64,000 nt of DNA from Kurthia massiliensis (GTDB lineage: Bacteria > Bacillota > Bacilli > Bacillales_A > Planococcaceae), in assembly GCF_000285555.1 (NCBI RefSeq), contig NZ_HE610996.1:425052-489051 (forward strand), written 5' to 3'. Positions 9,647 through 20,849 of the stretch are shown here, one piece after another. The notes under the pieces were generated by a model. It searched no databases, was not told where the DNA came from, and saw only the letters and a program-made list of their open reading frames with translations. Position numbers and translations under genes: made by a program. The number at the start of each line of letters is the position of its first letter. The first letter of the stretch is position 1.

Positions 9647-9677
9647 CAAAAAAGCTGAGGTTCTCCCTCAGCTTTTG
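9647..9677 (-). terminator. Terminator after the RND exporter
   Basis: AAAAAAGCTGAGG pairs with CCTCAGCTTTT around a short loop. It separates the exporter from the cidAB-like pair. Confidence 0.82.
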
Positions 9678-9679
9678 CA

Positions 9680-12600
9680 TTAAACATCTTTATTTTCGTG
9701 TGCACGGTCTTTTTTCAACAATTTTGAGAGCAATTCATAAACGAGTGGCACGATGACAAGGGTTAAAACAGTCGAACTGATTAAACCACCAATTACCGTA
9801 ATACCCATACCTTTTGAAATTAAGCCTGCTCCTTCGCCACCAATTGCCAGTGGTACAAGTGCCGCAATCGTTGCAATCGCCGTCATCAAAATTGGACGAA
9901 GACGTGTCGCACCCGCTTCAAGAATCGCTTCTCGTAAACTTAGGCCATCATGTTCCATATGAATGATGCGGTCGACAAGGACGATTGCATTTGTGACGAC
10001 GATACCGACGAGCATCAATACCCCAATGAGCGTTGATACGCTGATCGTTTCACCAGCAATGTATAAGGCAACGAGCGCACCGATTACTGTAAATGGTAAT
10101 GAGAATAAAATCGAGAATGGTGCAAGACCTTCACCGAACGTTACGACAAGAACGAAGTATACGATCGCAATCGCTGCTAAAATCGCAATACCTAGTTTTG
10201 TGAATGAATCAGCGATATCTTCTGTGACACCACCAGCATCAATCGTCACACCATTTGGTGTATCGATTTTGTCGATTTCTTTTTGTACGTCACTGCTTGC
10301 AGCTGTGACATCTTTCGTTTTCACAGTCGCTGTCACCGTTGCGTAGTATTTACCGCCGCTACGGTTAATTTCTGTAAACGTTTGATCATTTTTCACATCG
10401 ACAAGCTCATCTAATTTTACTTTTTGACCAGTCGGCGTCGTAATTTCTTCTGCTAACACTTTTTTGAACGTATCTGGGCTTGTGACAGCCGTTTTCACTT
10501 CGACATCAATTTCTTTACCATCTTGTTCGACAGTCGTTAATGTCGTCGCTTGTACGTTCGGATTAATCGCCGTCGCGATTTGCGTCGTCGTCAATCCTAA
10601 TTCATTTGCTTTTTTCTGATCGACAACGAGTGTCTTTTCATCATATTGCTCTGCAAGTGATGACTTCACATCTTTCAAGTCGTCGTTATCTTTTAAAATC
10701 GACATCATTTTATCGATTGTTGGACGCATATCTTCAATCGTATTACCATAAATAGAATACGATAATTCATTGTTTGATGAACCTGTGAAGTTTTGTTCTT
10801 TCCATTCACCTGGTGAATCAAATGCTTGTACTTTTTTCACAAGCGCTTCTTTTTTCGTTGCGAAGTCTTTCGTATCTGGGTCGTAAATGATATACATTAA
10901 ACCACCATTACCACCACCAGCCATTAGCGGATTAGAGCCGCCGATAGACGTTTGAATCGTCTCAACATCCGCTTGCTTTTTCACGACTTCCTCTACTGCT
11001 GACATATCATCAACAACTTGGTCACGCGTTTGGCCTGGTTCTGGCGTGTAAGTTAAGTACGCCATTTTTTGCTCATCGTCTGGTAAGAAACTAAAGCCGA
11101 TAAACGGCGCTAAAAATAGGCTCGCTACTAAAACGACGACAGATGCAATAGATGTAATCCATTTATGATTTAGCACCCATTTTAAAATGCGTTTGTAGCC
11201 ACGTGCCATCGCACCATGCTCTTCTTTTTTATGTGCACGATCTTCAGGTGCTTTGTACAGTTCTTTTTTAAATAAAGAATGTGCAAGCGCTGGTACGACC
11301 GTAATTGCAACAAGTAATGACGCAAATAGTGCAAAGGCCATCGTTAAGGCGAATGGTAAGAATAACTCACCAACTGTACCGCCAACGAGTCCGATCGGTA
11401 AAAATACAGCAACTGTTACGACAGTTGATGCTAAAATTGGACGGAACATTTCAAGTGTCGCTTCACGAATTAATGCGCGACCACTTAATTTTTCGTGTTG
11501 TGAATATAAGCGTCGATAAATGTTTTCGACGACGACAATCGAGTCATCGATTACACGTCCAATAGCGACGGTCATCGCACCGAGCGTCATAATATTTAAC
11601 GTAATGTCTAATTGATTTAACGCGATAATCGCGATTAATAATGACAGCGGGATTGAAATAATCGAAATAATCGTTGAACGGATATTACGTAAAAATAGCA
11701 TAATGATTACAACGGCTGCGATAGCTCCGAATAATGCTTTTTCTAACATCGTATTCACAGATTTTTCAATCGGTTCCCCTTGGTCAAGGGTCACGTCAAT
11801 CGTCACATCTTTGTTATCTTCTTCGAATGCTTTTGCCGCATCTTTCACTTCTTGCACGATATCAACGGTGTTGGCATCTTGTGCTTTCACGACTTGTACC
11901 GCAATGGCATCTTTCCCATTCGTACGTGACACTGATTCAACTTCACCGACGAGTTTCATCGATGCAATGTCTTTCAGTTTTACTGTAGATGGTTGTGCAG
12001 CTTCAGGTTGTGCGGTTGGATCAGCCCCTACCTGCGCCATTGCTTGTGCAGCCGCCGCATTCGGTTGTTGCGACTGTACTGGGATTTCTAAGTTTTTCAG
12101 TTTTTCAAGCGTCGTCATTTTCCCGTTGACGATGACAGATTGCTCCGCATTTTTGAATTCAAACATACCGAGTGGTACATTCGTATCCATCGCTTGAATA
12201 TATTGTTTAACCGTATCTTCTGTTAAACCGTTCGCTGTTAACTGTTTATCTTTAAACGTTAATTCTACTTTTTTCACTTGTTGACCCGAAAGAGAGACAG
12301 ACGATACACCGTCTAGTTGCTCTAACTTCGGCTGTAAATAATCTTCCGCGGTTTTTGTCAACTCTGCAATATCTTGGTCAGTGGACGAAACGCTTAACGC
12401 AATAACCGGGAAGGCATTTAATGTTACGCGGTCAAGCGTCGGTGTTTGCGCTGTTTCTGGTAATGTTACTTTCTCTAGCGCTTCTTTAATATTTTGACGT
12501 GCTTCTTGCATATTCGTGCCGTAATCGAATTCTACTTGAATGTTGGACATGTTTGAATAAGAATTCGAATACACTGTCTTCACGCCTTCAAGATTTGCAA

Positions 12601-12814
12601 CTGCCTTTTCGTAAGGGGTCGATATATCATCTTCTACTTGCGTTGGCGTAGCCCCTGGATATGTCGTGGCAATCGAAATGATTGGCACTGAAATATCCGG
12701 AATTGATTCCATTTTCATCTTTAAACCTGAGTAAATACCTGCGCAAGCTAAAATAATCGTCATGAGCCACACAGCAAGCTTATTTTTCAGAACAAATTTG
12801 ACAAAGCCATTCAT
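9680..12814 (-). CDS. RND-family efflux transporter (AcrB/SwrC type)
   Basis: A 1044-residue proton-driven exporter, full length for the HAE-RND family. Twelve transmembrane helices flank two large extracellular loops. Helix 4 carries AIGRVIDDSIVVVENI with the paired aspartates of the proton relay; the C-terminal half has LVGIVVTNAIVLVDRI. In Gram-positive bacteria such as B. subtilis, SwrC exports surfactin and other amphiphiles without an outer-membrane channel; the substrate here is unknown. An internal low-complexity Ala/Gln/Pro patch sits around residues 250-270. It is transcribed alone from a promoter at 12909-12937. No periplasmic adaptor gene is adjacent. Confidence 0.93.
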   Translation of the reverse strand: MNGFVKFVLKNKLAVWLMTIILACAGIYSGLKMKMESIPDISVPIISIATTYPGATPTQVEDDISTPYEKAVANLEGVKTVYSNSYSNMSNIQVEFDYGTNMQEARQNIKEALEKVTLPETAQTPTLDRVTLNAFPVIALSVSSTDQDIAELTKTAEDYLQPKLEQLDGVSSVSLSGQQVKKVELTFKDKQLTANGLTEDTVKQYIQAMDTNVPLGMFEFKNAEQSVIVNGKMTTLEKLKNLEIPVQSQQPNAAAAQAMAQVGADPTAQPEAAQPSTVKLKDIASMKLVGEVESVSRTNGKDAIAVQVVKAQDANTVDIVQEVKDAAKAFEEDNKDVTIDVTLDQGEPIEKSVNTMLEKALFGAIAAVVIIMLFLRNIRSTIISIISIPLSLLIAIIALNQLDITLNIMTLGAMTVAIGRVIDDSIVVVENIYRRLYSQHEKLSGRALIREATLEMFRPILASTVVTVAVFLPIGLVGGTVGELFLPFALTMAFALFASLLVAITVVPALAHSLFKKELYKAPEDRAHKKEEHGAMARGYKRILKWVLNHKWITSIASVVVLVASLFLAPFIGFSFLPDDEQKMAYLTYTPEPGQTRDQVVDDMSAVEEVVKKQADVETIQTSIGGSNPLMAGGGNGGLMYIIYDPDTKDFATKKEALVKKVQAFDSPGEWKEQNFTGSSNNELSYSIYGNTIEDMRPTIDKMMSILKDNDDLKDVKSSLAEQYDEKTLVVDQKKANELGLTTTQIATAINPNVQATTLTTVEQDGKEIDVEVKTAVTSPDTFKKVLAEEITTPTGQKVKLDELVDVKNDQTFTEINRSGGKYYATVTATVKTKDVTAASSDVQKEIDKIDTPNGVTIDAGGVTEDIADSFTKLGIAILAAIAIVYFVLVVTFGEGLAPFSILFSLPFTVIGALVALYIAGETISVSTLIGVLMLVGIVVTNAIVLVDRIIHMEHDGLSLREAILEAGATRLRPILMTAIATIAALVPLAIGGEGAGLISKGMGITVIGGLISSTVLTLVIVPLVYELLSKLLKKDRAHENKDV

Positions 12815-12875
12815 ACTAAAACACCGCCTTTTTTTCTATATGCTATTCGTGATGCATATCAATCTCGCATCTTAC

Positions 12876-12893
12876 TTACGACTTTAGTCATAA
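12876..12893. promoter_or_regulatory. Palindrome downstream of exporter start site (candidate operator)
   Basis: TTACGACTTTAGTCATAA is an 18-bp dyad with 7 of 8 pairs matched. It lies about 10-25 bases downstream of the predicted transcription start of the RND gene, where a TetR- or MarR-type repressor would block elongation. No regulator gene is adjacent. Confidence 0.45.
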
Positions 12894-12908
12894 ATGCGTT
12901 CAATTTCA

Positions 12909-12937
12909 CTATAATAGACCATTTGAATGAAAGTCAA
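12909..12937 (-). promoter_or_regulatory. Promoter of the RND exporter
   Basis: On the minus strand TTGACT, 17 bp, TTATAG (an overlapping TATAGT gives 18 bp). Start expected near 12902, with about 85 bases of leader before the ATG at 12814. Confidence 0.6.
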
Positions 12938-13016
12938 TCGGGAAGGTTTGTTTTCACATTTTCGCCATTTCGAGCGAAAATAAATCATACTGTAGGGTAA
13001 TTTCGGGTATAGAAAA

Positions 13017-13044
13017 AGCGCATATCCATAAAATGATATGCGCT
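13017..13044 (-). terminator. Terminator after SDR and small membrane protein genes
   Basis: AGCGCATATC pairs with GATATGCGCT around an 8-base loop, just after the stop of the 60-residue protein. Confidence 0.72.
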
Positions 13045-13050
13045 TCGCTA

Positions 13051-13233
13051 TTAATGCTGTTCGTGACGATTCTTATTTTTGCCGCCGAATAATGCCACTA
13101 AAATGACAATGACAACGATGGCAATCCAAACAAGAATAATGCCTGTATTTTGATATTTTGCCGTTAAAAATGTTGCGACAAACGTAATAATGGCAAATAC
13201 GATAAACGCTAGCCATAGTTTTTGCTTACTCAT
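13051..13233 (-). CDS. Small hypothetical membrane protein
   Basis: 60 residues with two hydrophobic helices (about 7-24 and 30-49) separated by a short polar turn, and a basic-histidine tail GGKNKNRHEQH. Start ATG 13233 follows AGGAGATTTTA. It begins 12 bases after the SDR gene and is likely cotranscribed with it. I do not recognise a family. A small membrane partner or an orphan are equally possible. Confidence 0.68.
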   Translation of the reverse strand: MSKQKLWLAFIVFAIITFVATFLTAKYQNTGIILVWIAIVVIVILVALFGGKNKNRHEQH

Positions 13234-13245
13234 TAAAATCTCCTC

Positions 13246-14031
13246 CTATAATGAAGGTGCCCTTCCGCCGTCGATATTAACCGCCGTACCAGACACATAT
13301 GAAGCGGCATCGGATACGAGGAATGTAATGACATTCGCTGCTTCCTCTGTATGACCGATTCTACCTAAAGGTATATCCTCGCCCATTTTAGCAGAAAATT
13401 CATCCCACGTTAACTCTGGATGAGATTGTTCCCAAATTTGTTCGATTTGCGCGCTCCGAATAAGCCCGATGCACACAGTATTGACACGAATGTTATATTT
13501 CCCTAGATCTTTACTTGCCGCATTGACAAGTGCTTGTCCTGCCGCTCGACTCATTGAAGTCGGCAAACTGCTTGCTTCAGGTGTTTTCCCCGCAATTGCG
13601 GTTACGTTGACGATTGCGCCACCACGTGTTTTCATATGTGGCAGTGCGACACGCATCGTATGAATCGCTGCAAACACTTTAAGTGCTACATCTTGCTCCC
13701 AACGATCTTCTAATACTTCGTCAAACGGTTGTGCGGCTGCACTACCAGCATTGTTGATGAGAATGTCGAGTTGACCAAAATGTGTGACGGTCTCCGCAAC
13801 AAAACGTGCACAATCCGCTTTATTCGTCATATCAGCAACGACAGTAAAAACGTCTTGACCTGTTTCTTTGTAAATAAAGTTTTTCGCTTGTTCAAGCCCC
13901 ACTGCGTCCCGAGCACAAATGGACACTTGCGCACCTTCTCGTACGAGTTGAAGTGCTGTTTGAAGCCCAATCCCTTTACTACCACCCGTAATCATCGCTA
14001 CTTTACCTGTTAAACCTAAATGCAAGTCCAA
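13246..14031 (-). CDS. SDR-fold protein with a non-canonical active site
   Basis: About 261 residues with a classical SDR Rossmann fold: TGGSKGIG near residue 16 and NNAGSA near residue 93. The C-terminal half reads IPLGRIGHTEEAANVITFLVSD with GTAVNIDGG, typical of FabG-like enzymes. The catalytic YxxxK is replaced by T158 and R162 (PTSMSRAAGQAL) and the usual serine by Ala145, so ordinary ketone reduction is doubtful. A named substrate cannot be assigned. The start is a TTG (14031, or 14025 which is better spaced from AGGAGG). Transcribed with the following small membrane protein. Confidence 0.85.
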   Translation of the reverse strand: MDLHLGLTGKVAMITGGSKGIGLQTALQLVREGAQVSICARDAVGLEQAKNFIYKETGQDVFTVVADMTNKADCARFVAETVTHFGQLDILINNAGSAAAQPFDEVLEDRWEQDVALKVFAAIHTMRVALPHMKTRGGAIVNVTAIAGKTPEASSLPTSMSRAAGQALVNAASKDLGKYNIRVNTVCIGLIRSAQIEQIWEQSHPELTWDEFSAKMGEDIPLGRIGHTEEAANVITFLVSDAASYVSGTAVNIDGGRAPSL

Positions 14032-14090
14032 TCGCCTCCTTCAAGTTTACGTTCATTATAACAAAACCGTCTGCGGAAATCGCTCCATAC

Positions 14091-14119
14091 AAAAAAGGAG
14101 CCGCCTATGCGACTCCTTG
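14091..14119 (-). terminator. Terminator after the pdh operon
   Basis: On the minus strand AGGAGTCGC pairs with GGCGGCTCCT-type sequence (including a wobble) followed by TTTTTT, just after pdhD. Confidence 0.75.
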
Positions 14120-14133
14120 AAACTTAGTCAAAA

Positions 14134-15549
14134 TTATTTTTTGCCTAAGATGTGAATTGGGTTGCCAAGAGCTACTTCAGCAGCTTCCATTGTAATTTCA
14201 CCTAAAGTTGGGTGAGCATGGATTGTCATAGCGATATCTTCTAAAGTCATACCGCCTTCGATAGCTGTAGCCATTTCTGCGATCATATCAGAAGCGCCAA
14301 CACCAACGATTTGAGCACCGATTAATAAGCCGTCTTCTTTGCGACCTACTAATTTTACGAAGCCTTCTGTTTCGTTAAGTGCTAATGCACGACCGTTTGC
14401 GCCGAATGGGAATTTACCAGTTACAACATCGAAGCCTTCAGCTTTTGCTTCTTCTTCGTTTAAGCCTACAGTTGCCATTTCTGGATCTGTGAAGCATACA
14501 GCAGGAATTGCTAAGTAATCTACGATTGATTTTTCGCCAGCGATTGCTTCAGCAGCTACTTTACCTTCGTAAGAAGCTTTGTGTGCTAATTGTAAGCCTG
14601 GTACGATATCACCGATAGCGTAGATGTTTGGTACTGAAGTACGGCCTTGTTTGTCAACTTTTAATAAGCCACGTTCGCCGAATTCGATACCGATTTCTTG
14701 TAAGCCCATTTCGTCAGTGTTTGGACGACGACCTACAGTTACTAATACGTAGTCAGCTTCAACAGATTTTGCTTCGCCAGCTACTTCGTAATTTACTGTT
14801 ACGCCAGTTTCTGTTTCTTCAACGCCTTGTGCAAGAGCGCCAACTTCAACAGTAACACCTTTCTTTTTAAGGCCTTTTTTCACGATTTGAGTCATCGCTT
14901 TTTCGAAGCCAGCAAGGATATCTTTACCGCCTTCAAGGATCGTTACTTCAGAGCCAAGGTTTGCGTAAGCAGAACCTAGCTCAGTACCGATGTAACCGCC
15001 ACCGATAACAACTAATTTTTTAGGAAGCTCAGTTAAGTTAAGAGCGCCTGTTGAGTTAAGTACACGTTTAGAGAATTTGAAAGTTGGAATTTCAACTGGA
15101 CGTGAACCTGTTGCAAGGATTAAGTTTTTGAAGTTGTAGTGTTGAGAACCTGATTCAGTTGCAACTGTTAATGAGTTTGCAGAGTTTAAGTATGCTTCAC
15201 CCATAACGACTTCGATACCGTTACCTTTTAATAGACCAGAAACACCGCCTGTTAATTTTTTAACAACGCTGTCTTTGAATGCTTGTGCTTTTGCGAAGTC
15301 AAGTTGTACTTCTGGCACGATAACACCCATGTCTGCTGATTCTTTTGCATGTACGTAGCGGTGACCTACTGAGATCATTGCTTTAGATGGGATACAACCT
15401 ACGTTTAAGCAAACGCCACCTACATATTCTTTTTCAATAACTGTTACTTTTTGTCCTAGTTGTGCTGCGCGAATTGCTGCAACGTAACCACCAGGGCCCG
15501 CACCAATTACAATTGTGTCTGTTTCGATTGGGAAATCTCCTACTACCAT
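14134..15549 (-). CDS. pdhD: Dihydrolipoyl dehydrogenase (E3)
   Basis: FAD-dependent E3 subunit of 2-oxoacid dehydrogenase complexes, 471 residues. It reoxidises dihydrolipoamide with NAD+. The FAD loop [10 protein letters not shown] is near residue 17, the redox disulfide is [13 protein letters not shown] near residue 45, the NAD loop is [10 protein letters not shown], and the C-terminal His-Glu dyad lies in [13 protein letters not shown]. Last gene of pdhABCD. Its GGAGGCG ribosome site lies within the last codons of pdhC, so translation is coupled. Confidence 0.97.
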   Translation of the reverse strand: MVVGDFPIETDTIVIGAGPGGYVAAIRAAQLGQKVTVIEKEYVGGVCLNVGCIPSKAMISVGHRYVHAKESADMGVIVPEVQLDFAKAQAFKDSVVKKLTGGVSGLLKGNGIEVVMGEAYLNSANSLTVATESGSQHYNFKNLILATGSRPVEIPTFKFSKRVLNSTGALNLTELPKKLVVIGGGYIGTELGSAYANLGSEVTILEGGKDILAGFEKAMTQIVKKGLKKKGVTVEVGALAQGVEETETGVTVNYEVAGEAKSVEADYVLVTVGRRPNTDEMGLQEIGIEFGERGLLKVDKQGRTSVPNIYAIGDIVPGLQLAHKASYEGKVAAEAIAGEKSIVDYLAIPAVCFTDPEMATVGLNEEEAKAEGFDVVTGKFPFGANGRALALNETEGFVKLVGRKEDGLLIGAQIVGVGASDMIAEMATAIEGGMTLEDIAMTIHAHPTLGEITMEAAEVALGNPIHILGKK

Positions 15550-15555
15550 TTTGTT

Positions 15556-16896
15556 TTACGCCTCCATTAATAATAATTCAGGATCGCTCAATAAGCGTTT
15601 GATTTTATTCATTGCGTTTTGAGCTGTCACCCCGTCAATCATGCGATGATCGAAGCTCAATGATAATGCTAACACAGGTGCCGCTACAATTTCACCATCT
15701 TTAATAATTGGTTTCTCCGCAATGCGGCCAACACCAAGGATAGCGACTTCGGGGTGGTTGATTACTGGTGTGAACCATTGACCACCTGCAGAACCGATAT
15801 TAGAAATCGAGCATGATGCACCTTTCATCTCATTCGATGCTAGTTTACCATTTCTCGCTTTGTCTGCCAATTCGTTAATTTCATTTGAAATAGCAAATAC
15901 AGATTTACGATCCGCATTTTTTACGACAGGAACGAGTAAACCACGATCCGTGTCTGCTGCGATACCTATATTATAATAATGTTTTGTGATAATTTCTTCT
16001 GTTTCGTCATCAAACGAGCAATTTAATGCCGGGAACTCACGTAAAGTGCTCACGAGCGCTTTAACGACATAAGGAAGATAAGTTAGCTTAATTCCTTTTT
16101 CTGCTGCTACTGTTTTAAATTTCTTACGATGTGCAACGAGTGCTGTTACATCGACTTCATCCATTAATGTTACGTGTGGTGCTGTATGTTTTGAATTGAC
16201 CATCGCTTTCGCAATTGCACGACGCATTGGCGTAATTTTTTCGCGTGTTTCTGGGAACTCACCTTCAGGAACAACTGGTGCTTGTTTTGTTTCAGCCGCT
16301 GCTTCTTGTGGTGCTGCTGTTGTTTCTTGTTCAGTTGCAGCCGTTGCTTGACCACCATTTTTAAACGCTTCAATGTCTTCTTTTAAAATGCGACCATTTT
16401 TGCCTGTACCTGTTACTTGTTTAATATCGACATCGTTTTGACGCGCGAATTTACGAACAGATGGCATCGCGATGACACGTTTTGTGCCTGCTGGATTCAC
16501 TTCTTCAGTCGCTTCTTTTGATACCTCTTCTTTCGGTGCATCAGCTTTTGGTGCTTCTGATGTTGGCTTCGCTTGTTCAGCAGTTTGCTGTACTTGTTGC
16601 TCTGTTGCCTCTTCATCTTCGTCATCTTTGTGACCGTGAAGTTCTAGATCTTCGTATCCTGGTGCATCAATTTCAAGTAAAACCGTACCAACAGTTGTTA
16701 AAGTTCCTTCTTCTACAAGTACTTTTTCGATCGTACCCTCAACTGGAGATGGAATTTCAACGACTGCTTTGTCGTTTTGTACTTCTGCTAAAATTGTATC
16801 CTCTTCGATTTTATCTCCTGGTTTTACGAACCATTTAATAATTTCTCCTTCGTGAATACCTTCACCGATATCTGGTAAGCGGAATTTATATGCCAT
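15556..16896 (-). CDS. pdhC: Dihydrolipoamide acetyltransferase (E2)
   Basis: Core subunit of pyruvate dehydrogenase, 446 residues. One N-terminal lipoyl domain has its lipoylated lysine in [14 protein letters not shown] (near residue 43). An acidic and Ala/Glu/Pro-rich linker leads to a peripheral-subunit-binding domain ([19 protein letters not shown]), a second flexible linker, then the catalytic domain with HRMIDG near the C terminus. The start at 16896 is chosen because AGGAGG is nine bases upstream; a GTG at 16905 overlaps the ribosome site. It transfers the acetyl group to CoA. Confidence 0.96.
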   Translation of the reverse strand: MAYKFRLPDIGEGIHEGEIIKWFVKPGDKIEEDTILAEVQNDKAVVEIPSPVEGTIEKVLVEEGTLTTVGTVLLEIDAPGYEDLELHGHKDDEDEEATEQQVQQTAEQAKPTSEAPKADAPKEEVSKEATEEVNPAGTKRVIAMPSVRKFARQNDVDIKQVTGTGKNGRILKEDIEAFKNGGQATAATEQETTAAPQEAAAETKQAPVVPEGEFPETREKITPMRRAIAKAMVNSKHTAPHVTLMDEVDVTALVAHRKKFKTVAAEKGIKLTYLPYVVKALVSTLREFPALNCSFDDETEEIITKHYYNIGIAADTDRGLLVPVVKNADRKSVFAISNEINELADKARNGKLASNEMKGASCSISNIGSAGGQWFTPVINHPEVAILGVGRIAEKPIIKDGEIVAAPVLALSLSFDHRMIDGVTAQNAMNKIKRLLSDPELLLMEA

Positions 16897-16971
16897 GCAT
16901 GTCACCCTCCTAATCTATTTTCAAAAAACATTCATTTTCATCTATTTACATACCCGTTTTCAAAAGGTGTA

Positions 16972-17949
16972 TTAAAACTCTAATACTTTTTTCGCTGTTT
17001 CTAATACATCTTTGTAGTTCGGTAACCAAACTGACTCAGCTTGTGGGAATGGATAAATCGTATCTGGTGCTGCGACACGTAATACTGGCGCTTCTAATGA
17101 AAGAATGGCACGTTCGTTAATTTCAGCAACAACGTTCGCTGCAACACCCGCTTGTTTTTGCGCTTCTTGTACGACGATCGCACGATTTGTTTTTTCAACA
17201 GATGCGATAATTGTGTCGATATCAAGTGGTTGAATTGTACGTAAGTCGATTACTTCTACTGAGTGACCTTCTTTTTCTAATTCTTCCGCAGCTTTTAATG
17301 ATTCGTGAACCATTGCGCCGTACGTAATGATTGAAAGGTCTGTACCTTCACGTTTTACGTCTGCTTTGCCTAGTTCAATTGTGTAAGATTCTTCTGGTAC
17401 TTCTTCACGGAATGAACGATATAGTTTTAAGTGTTCAAGGAATACGACTGGATCGTTATCGCGGATAGAAGCGATTAATAAACCTTTTGCGTCGTAAGGT
17501 GTTGATGGTACGACAACTTTAAGACCTGGTTGTTGTGCTACTAAACCTTCTAAGCTATCTGAGTGCATTTCTGGTGTGTGCACACCACCACCAAATGGTG
17601 AACGGATCGTTACAGGAGCGCTTAATTGGCCGCCTGAACGGTAACGAAGACGTGCAAGTTGACCTGAAATCGAATCCATTACTTCATAGACGAAGCCGAA
17701 GAACTGAATTTCTGGCACTGGACGGAAACCTTCAAGTGCAAGACCGATTGCAAGACCACCGATACCTGATTCTGCAAGTGGTGTATCGAATACACGGCCC
17801 TCACCGAATTCTTTTTGAAGTCCTTCAGTTGCACGGAATACACCGCCGTTTACGCCGACGTCCTCACCGAATACTAATACGTTTTCGTCATCTTTTAATT
17901 CACAACGAAGTGCGTCTGTAATTGCTTGAATCATTGTCATTTGTGCCAT
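16972..17949 (-). CDS. pdhB: Pyruvate dehydrogenase E1 beta subunit
   Basis: 325-residue beta chain of the thiamine-diphosphate E1 heterotetramer. Typical features include [20 protein letters not shown] near the N terminus with the cofactor-contacting glutamate, [16 protein letters not shown], and the C-terminal domain ending in a hydrophobic motif. It begins 3 bases after pdhA, so the two subunits are translated together. A 66-base spacer without a strong hairpin separates it from pdhC. Confidence 0.97.
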   Translation of the reverse strand: MAQMTMIQAITDALRCELKDDENVLVFGEDVGVNGGVFRATEGLQKEFGEGRVFDTPLAESGIGGLAIGLALEGFRPVPEIQFFGFVYEVMDSISGQLARLRYRSGGQLSAPVTIRSPFGGGVHTPEMHSDSLEGLVAQQPGLKVVVPSTPYDAKGLLIASIRDNDPVVFLEHLKLYRSFREEVPEESYTIELGKADVKREGTDLSIITYGAMVHESLKAAEELEKEGHSVEVIDLRTIQPLDIDTIIASVEKTNRAIVVQEAQKQAGVAANVVAEINERAILSLEAPVLRVAAPDTIYPFPQAESVWLPNYKDVLETAKKVLEF

Positions 17950-17952
17950 CGG

Positions 17953-19107
<1,155 letters not shown>

Positions 19108-19141
19108 TTATTTTTATTAGTACAACTAACTTATGAAATTA

Positions 19142-19170
19142 AGTATATACAACAAGATTTCGTTAGTCAA
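19142..19170 (-). promoter_or_regulatory. Promoter of pdhABCD
   Basis: On the minus strand TTGACT, 17 bp, TATACT. Start near 19135, about 65 bases upstream of the pdhA ATG. This sits in a 332-bp divergent region (19069-19400) that otherwise holds the def promoter and a tandem TGTAGTACA repeat. Confidence 0.7.
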
Positions 19171-19290
19171 CCATTAACTTCGCTTGTTTTTAATGCATTT
19201 ATCTCACTTCACTATAAACATTTTTCTTGTTCTGTATTATTGTTTTTTATACTTCTGTATTATATCAGGGGCATTTTTTGTCCCGAATTT

Positions 19291-19309
19291 TGTAGTACAG
19301 TGTAGTACA
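19291..19309. repeat. Tandem TGTAGTACA half-palindromes
   Basis: TGTAGTACA occurs twice with a 10-bp period, so both copies face the same side of the helix. Each copy is itself a dyad centred on one base. It lies between the pdhA and def promoters and could be a binding site; no known regulator is recognised. Confidence 0.4.
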
Positions 19310-19340
19310 CATTACCAAAAATTACCCAGTGCTTCTCATA

Positions 19341-19368
19341 TTGCATGGGCGTGAGAGTCATGTATACT
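19341..19368 (+). promoter_or_regulatory. Promoter of def
   Basis: TTGCAT, 16 bp, TATACT, ending about 32 bases before the def ATG. Confidence 0.6.
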
Positions 19369-19400
19369 AAAAATATAGTGAAACGAAAGGAAGAACGACG

Positions 19401-19952
19401 ATGATTTTAATGAAAGATATTATCCGTGAAGGTAATCCAACTTTACGTAAAAAAGCTACAGAACTTACTTTCCCTTTAACAGATGAGGAAAAACAATTGG
19501 GCCATGATCTATTAGAGTTTCTTAAAAATAGCCAAGACCCTGAAATGATAGAAAAATACAGCCTACGTTCAGGCATCGGTATCGCTGCCCCACAAGTAGA
19601 CGTTGCGAAGCGCATGTTCGCCCTTCATTTACCAGACGACAAAGGCAATTTAATTAGCATGGTCGTTGTAAATCCTAAAATCGTGAGCCATTCTGTCGAA
19701 AAAGCTTATTTACCAACTGGTGAAGGTTGCTTATCAGTTGACCGTGAAGTGCCAGGATACGTGCCACGCCCACAACGTATTACAGCAAAATTTTTCGATT
19801 TAGATGGTAACGAACATAAAATGCGTCTGAAAAACTTACCAGCAATTGCATTCCAACACGAATTAGATCACTTAAATGGTGTAATGTTCTACGATCACAT
19901 TAATAAAGAAAATCCTTTTGCAGAAATCGAAGACGCACATCCATTAGATTAA
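19401..19952 (+). CDS. def: Peptide deformylase
   Basis: Metalloenzyme that removes the N-formyl group from new proteins. 183 residues, length typical of class II deformylases. All three motifs are intact: GIGIAAPQV near residue 58, EGCLSV near 109 and QHELDHLNG near 152, giving the Cys and two His metal ligands and the catalytic Glu. ATG 19401 follows AAAGGAAG; an in-frame ATG three codons later is possible. Same orientation as rpoY-rnjA, divergent from pdhA. Confidence 0.96.
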   Translation: MILMKDIIREGNPTLRKKATELTFPLTDEEKQLGHDLLEFLKNSQDPEMIEKYSLRSGIGIAAPQVDVAKRMFALHLPDDKGNLISMVVVNPKIVSHSVEKAYLPTGEGCLSVDREVPGYVPRPQRITAKFFDLDGNEHKMRLKNLPAIAFQHELDHLNGVMFYDHINKENPFAEIEDAHPLD

Positions 19953-19963
19953 TCATAAATGAT

Positions 19964-19999
19964 AAAAACCCGGTAACGCTTATTGCGCTGCCGGGTTTT
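19964..19999. terminator. Bidirectional terminator between def and ykrA
   Basis: AAAACCCGG pairs with CCGGGTTTT, with a further GC-rich inner stem, between convergent genes. Confidence 0.88.
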
Positions 20000-20002
20000 C
20001 TA

Positions 20003-20782
20003 CTATATTAAACCAATTTTTTGCATTGCTTTGGCAAGGCCATCGTTATCGACATGATCAGTTACGAATGTCGCAGCTGCTTTTGCTTCTGCAACACCAT
20101 TGCCCATCGCCACACTCGTGCCGCGTGTTGCAAATGCCTCTAACATTTCGCGGTCGTTTAAACCGTCACCAAATACGACGACATCTTCCGCTTCAAAATC
20201 AGTATGTGTTAAAAATTGTTCAATGCCATACGCTTTCGATACGCCTTTATTAATGACATCTAATGAATAATCATGCCAACGAATAAAATGCAGTTCTGGG
20301 AAAGCAGCACGGAAATATTTTTCTTTCGTCGTATCTGCATATAACAACATTTGATAAATCGGTTTTAGCGAAAATGCTTCCGGTTGGACAGTAGGCATCG
20401 GATAAAAGAGCGAATCCATACTCACTTTTACTTCGTGCGTATTGATCGTCGACGACATTTTTTCATCGTCTAAAAAAACGAGTGGACTATCTTGTTCGTA
20501 CGCGAGTTCTACCATATGTTTCATGACGTCGACTGGTAGTGGATTGTGCGAAATGAGCTCGCCTTTATAGACGACATATTGTCCGTTAAAACTAACATAC
20601 GAATCGACATTTAATTCGCGTGCAACACTTTCTAAAAAATACGGTGAGCGTCCTGTTGCAATTGCGACTTCATGACCGTTCGCACGTGCCGCTTCAATCG
20701 CATCGCGCGTCGCTTGTGGCAACTGTTTACTCGTATTATATAAAGTTCCGTCTATATCAAAAAATAAAATTTTCTTTTTCAT
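20003..20782 (-). CDS. ykrA: Cof-type HAD phosphatase (YkrA-like)
   Basis: 259 residues. HAD motif I is DIDGTL near residue 9, motif II is IATGRSPYF, and motif IV is GDGLNDREML near residue 207. The C2B-type cap between motifs II and III is the Cof subfamily hallmark; these enzymes hydrolyse sugar phosphates, flavin nucleotides or pyridoxal phosphate. Substrate not assignable. The position between def and rpoY corresponds to B. subtilis ykrA. Ribosome site AAAGGGAGCG. Confidence 0.88.
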   Translation of the reverse strand: MKKKILFFDIDGTLYNTSKQLPQATRDAIEAARANGHEVAIATGRSPYFLESVARELNVDSYVSFNGQYVVYKGELISHNPLPVDVMKHMVELAYEQDSPLVFLDDEKMSSTINTHEVKVSMDSLFYPMPTVQPEAFSLKPIYQMLLYADTTKEKYFRAAFPELHFIRWHDYSLDVINKGVSKAYGIEQFLTHTDFEAEDVVVFGDGLNDREMLEAFATRGTSVAMGNGVAEAKAAATFVTDHVDNDGLAKAMQKIGLI

Positions 20783-20809
20783 CTATAACGCTCCCTTTTC
20801 AAATGTCTC

Positions 20810-20838
20810 TTTACACAAAAAATTTTTTTCTGTATAAT
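20810..20838 (+). promoter_or_regulatory. Promoter of rpoY-rnjA
   Basis: TTTACA, 17 bp, TATAAT. Start near 20845, giving an unusually long leader of about 150 bases before rpoY. Confidence 0.75.
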
Positions 20839-20849
20839 CGCCCGTGGAC

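Noticed and set aside
9558-9680. N-terminal extension of the CidA-like protein to ATG 9680
   Set aside because: It would include the exporter terminator and has no ribosome site; TTG 9557 has a good one and gives normal family length.
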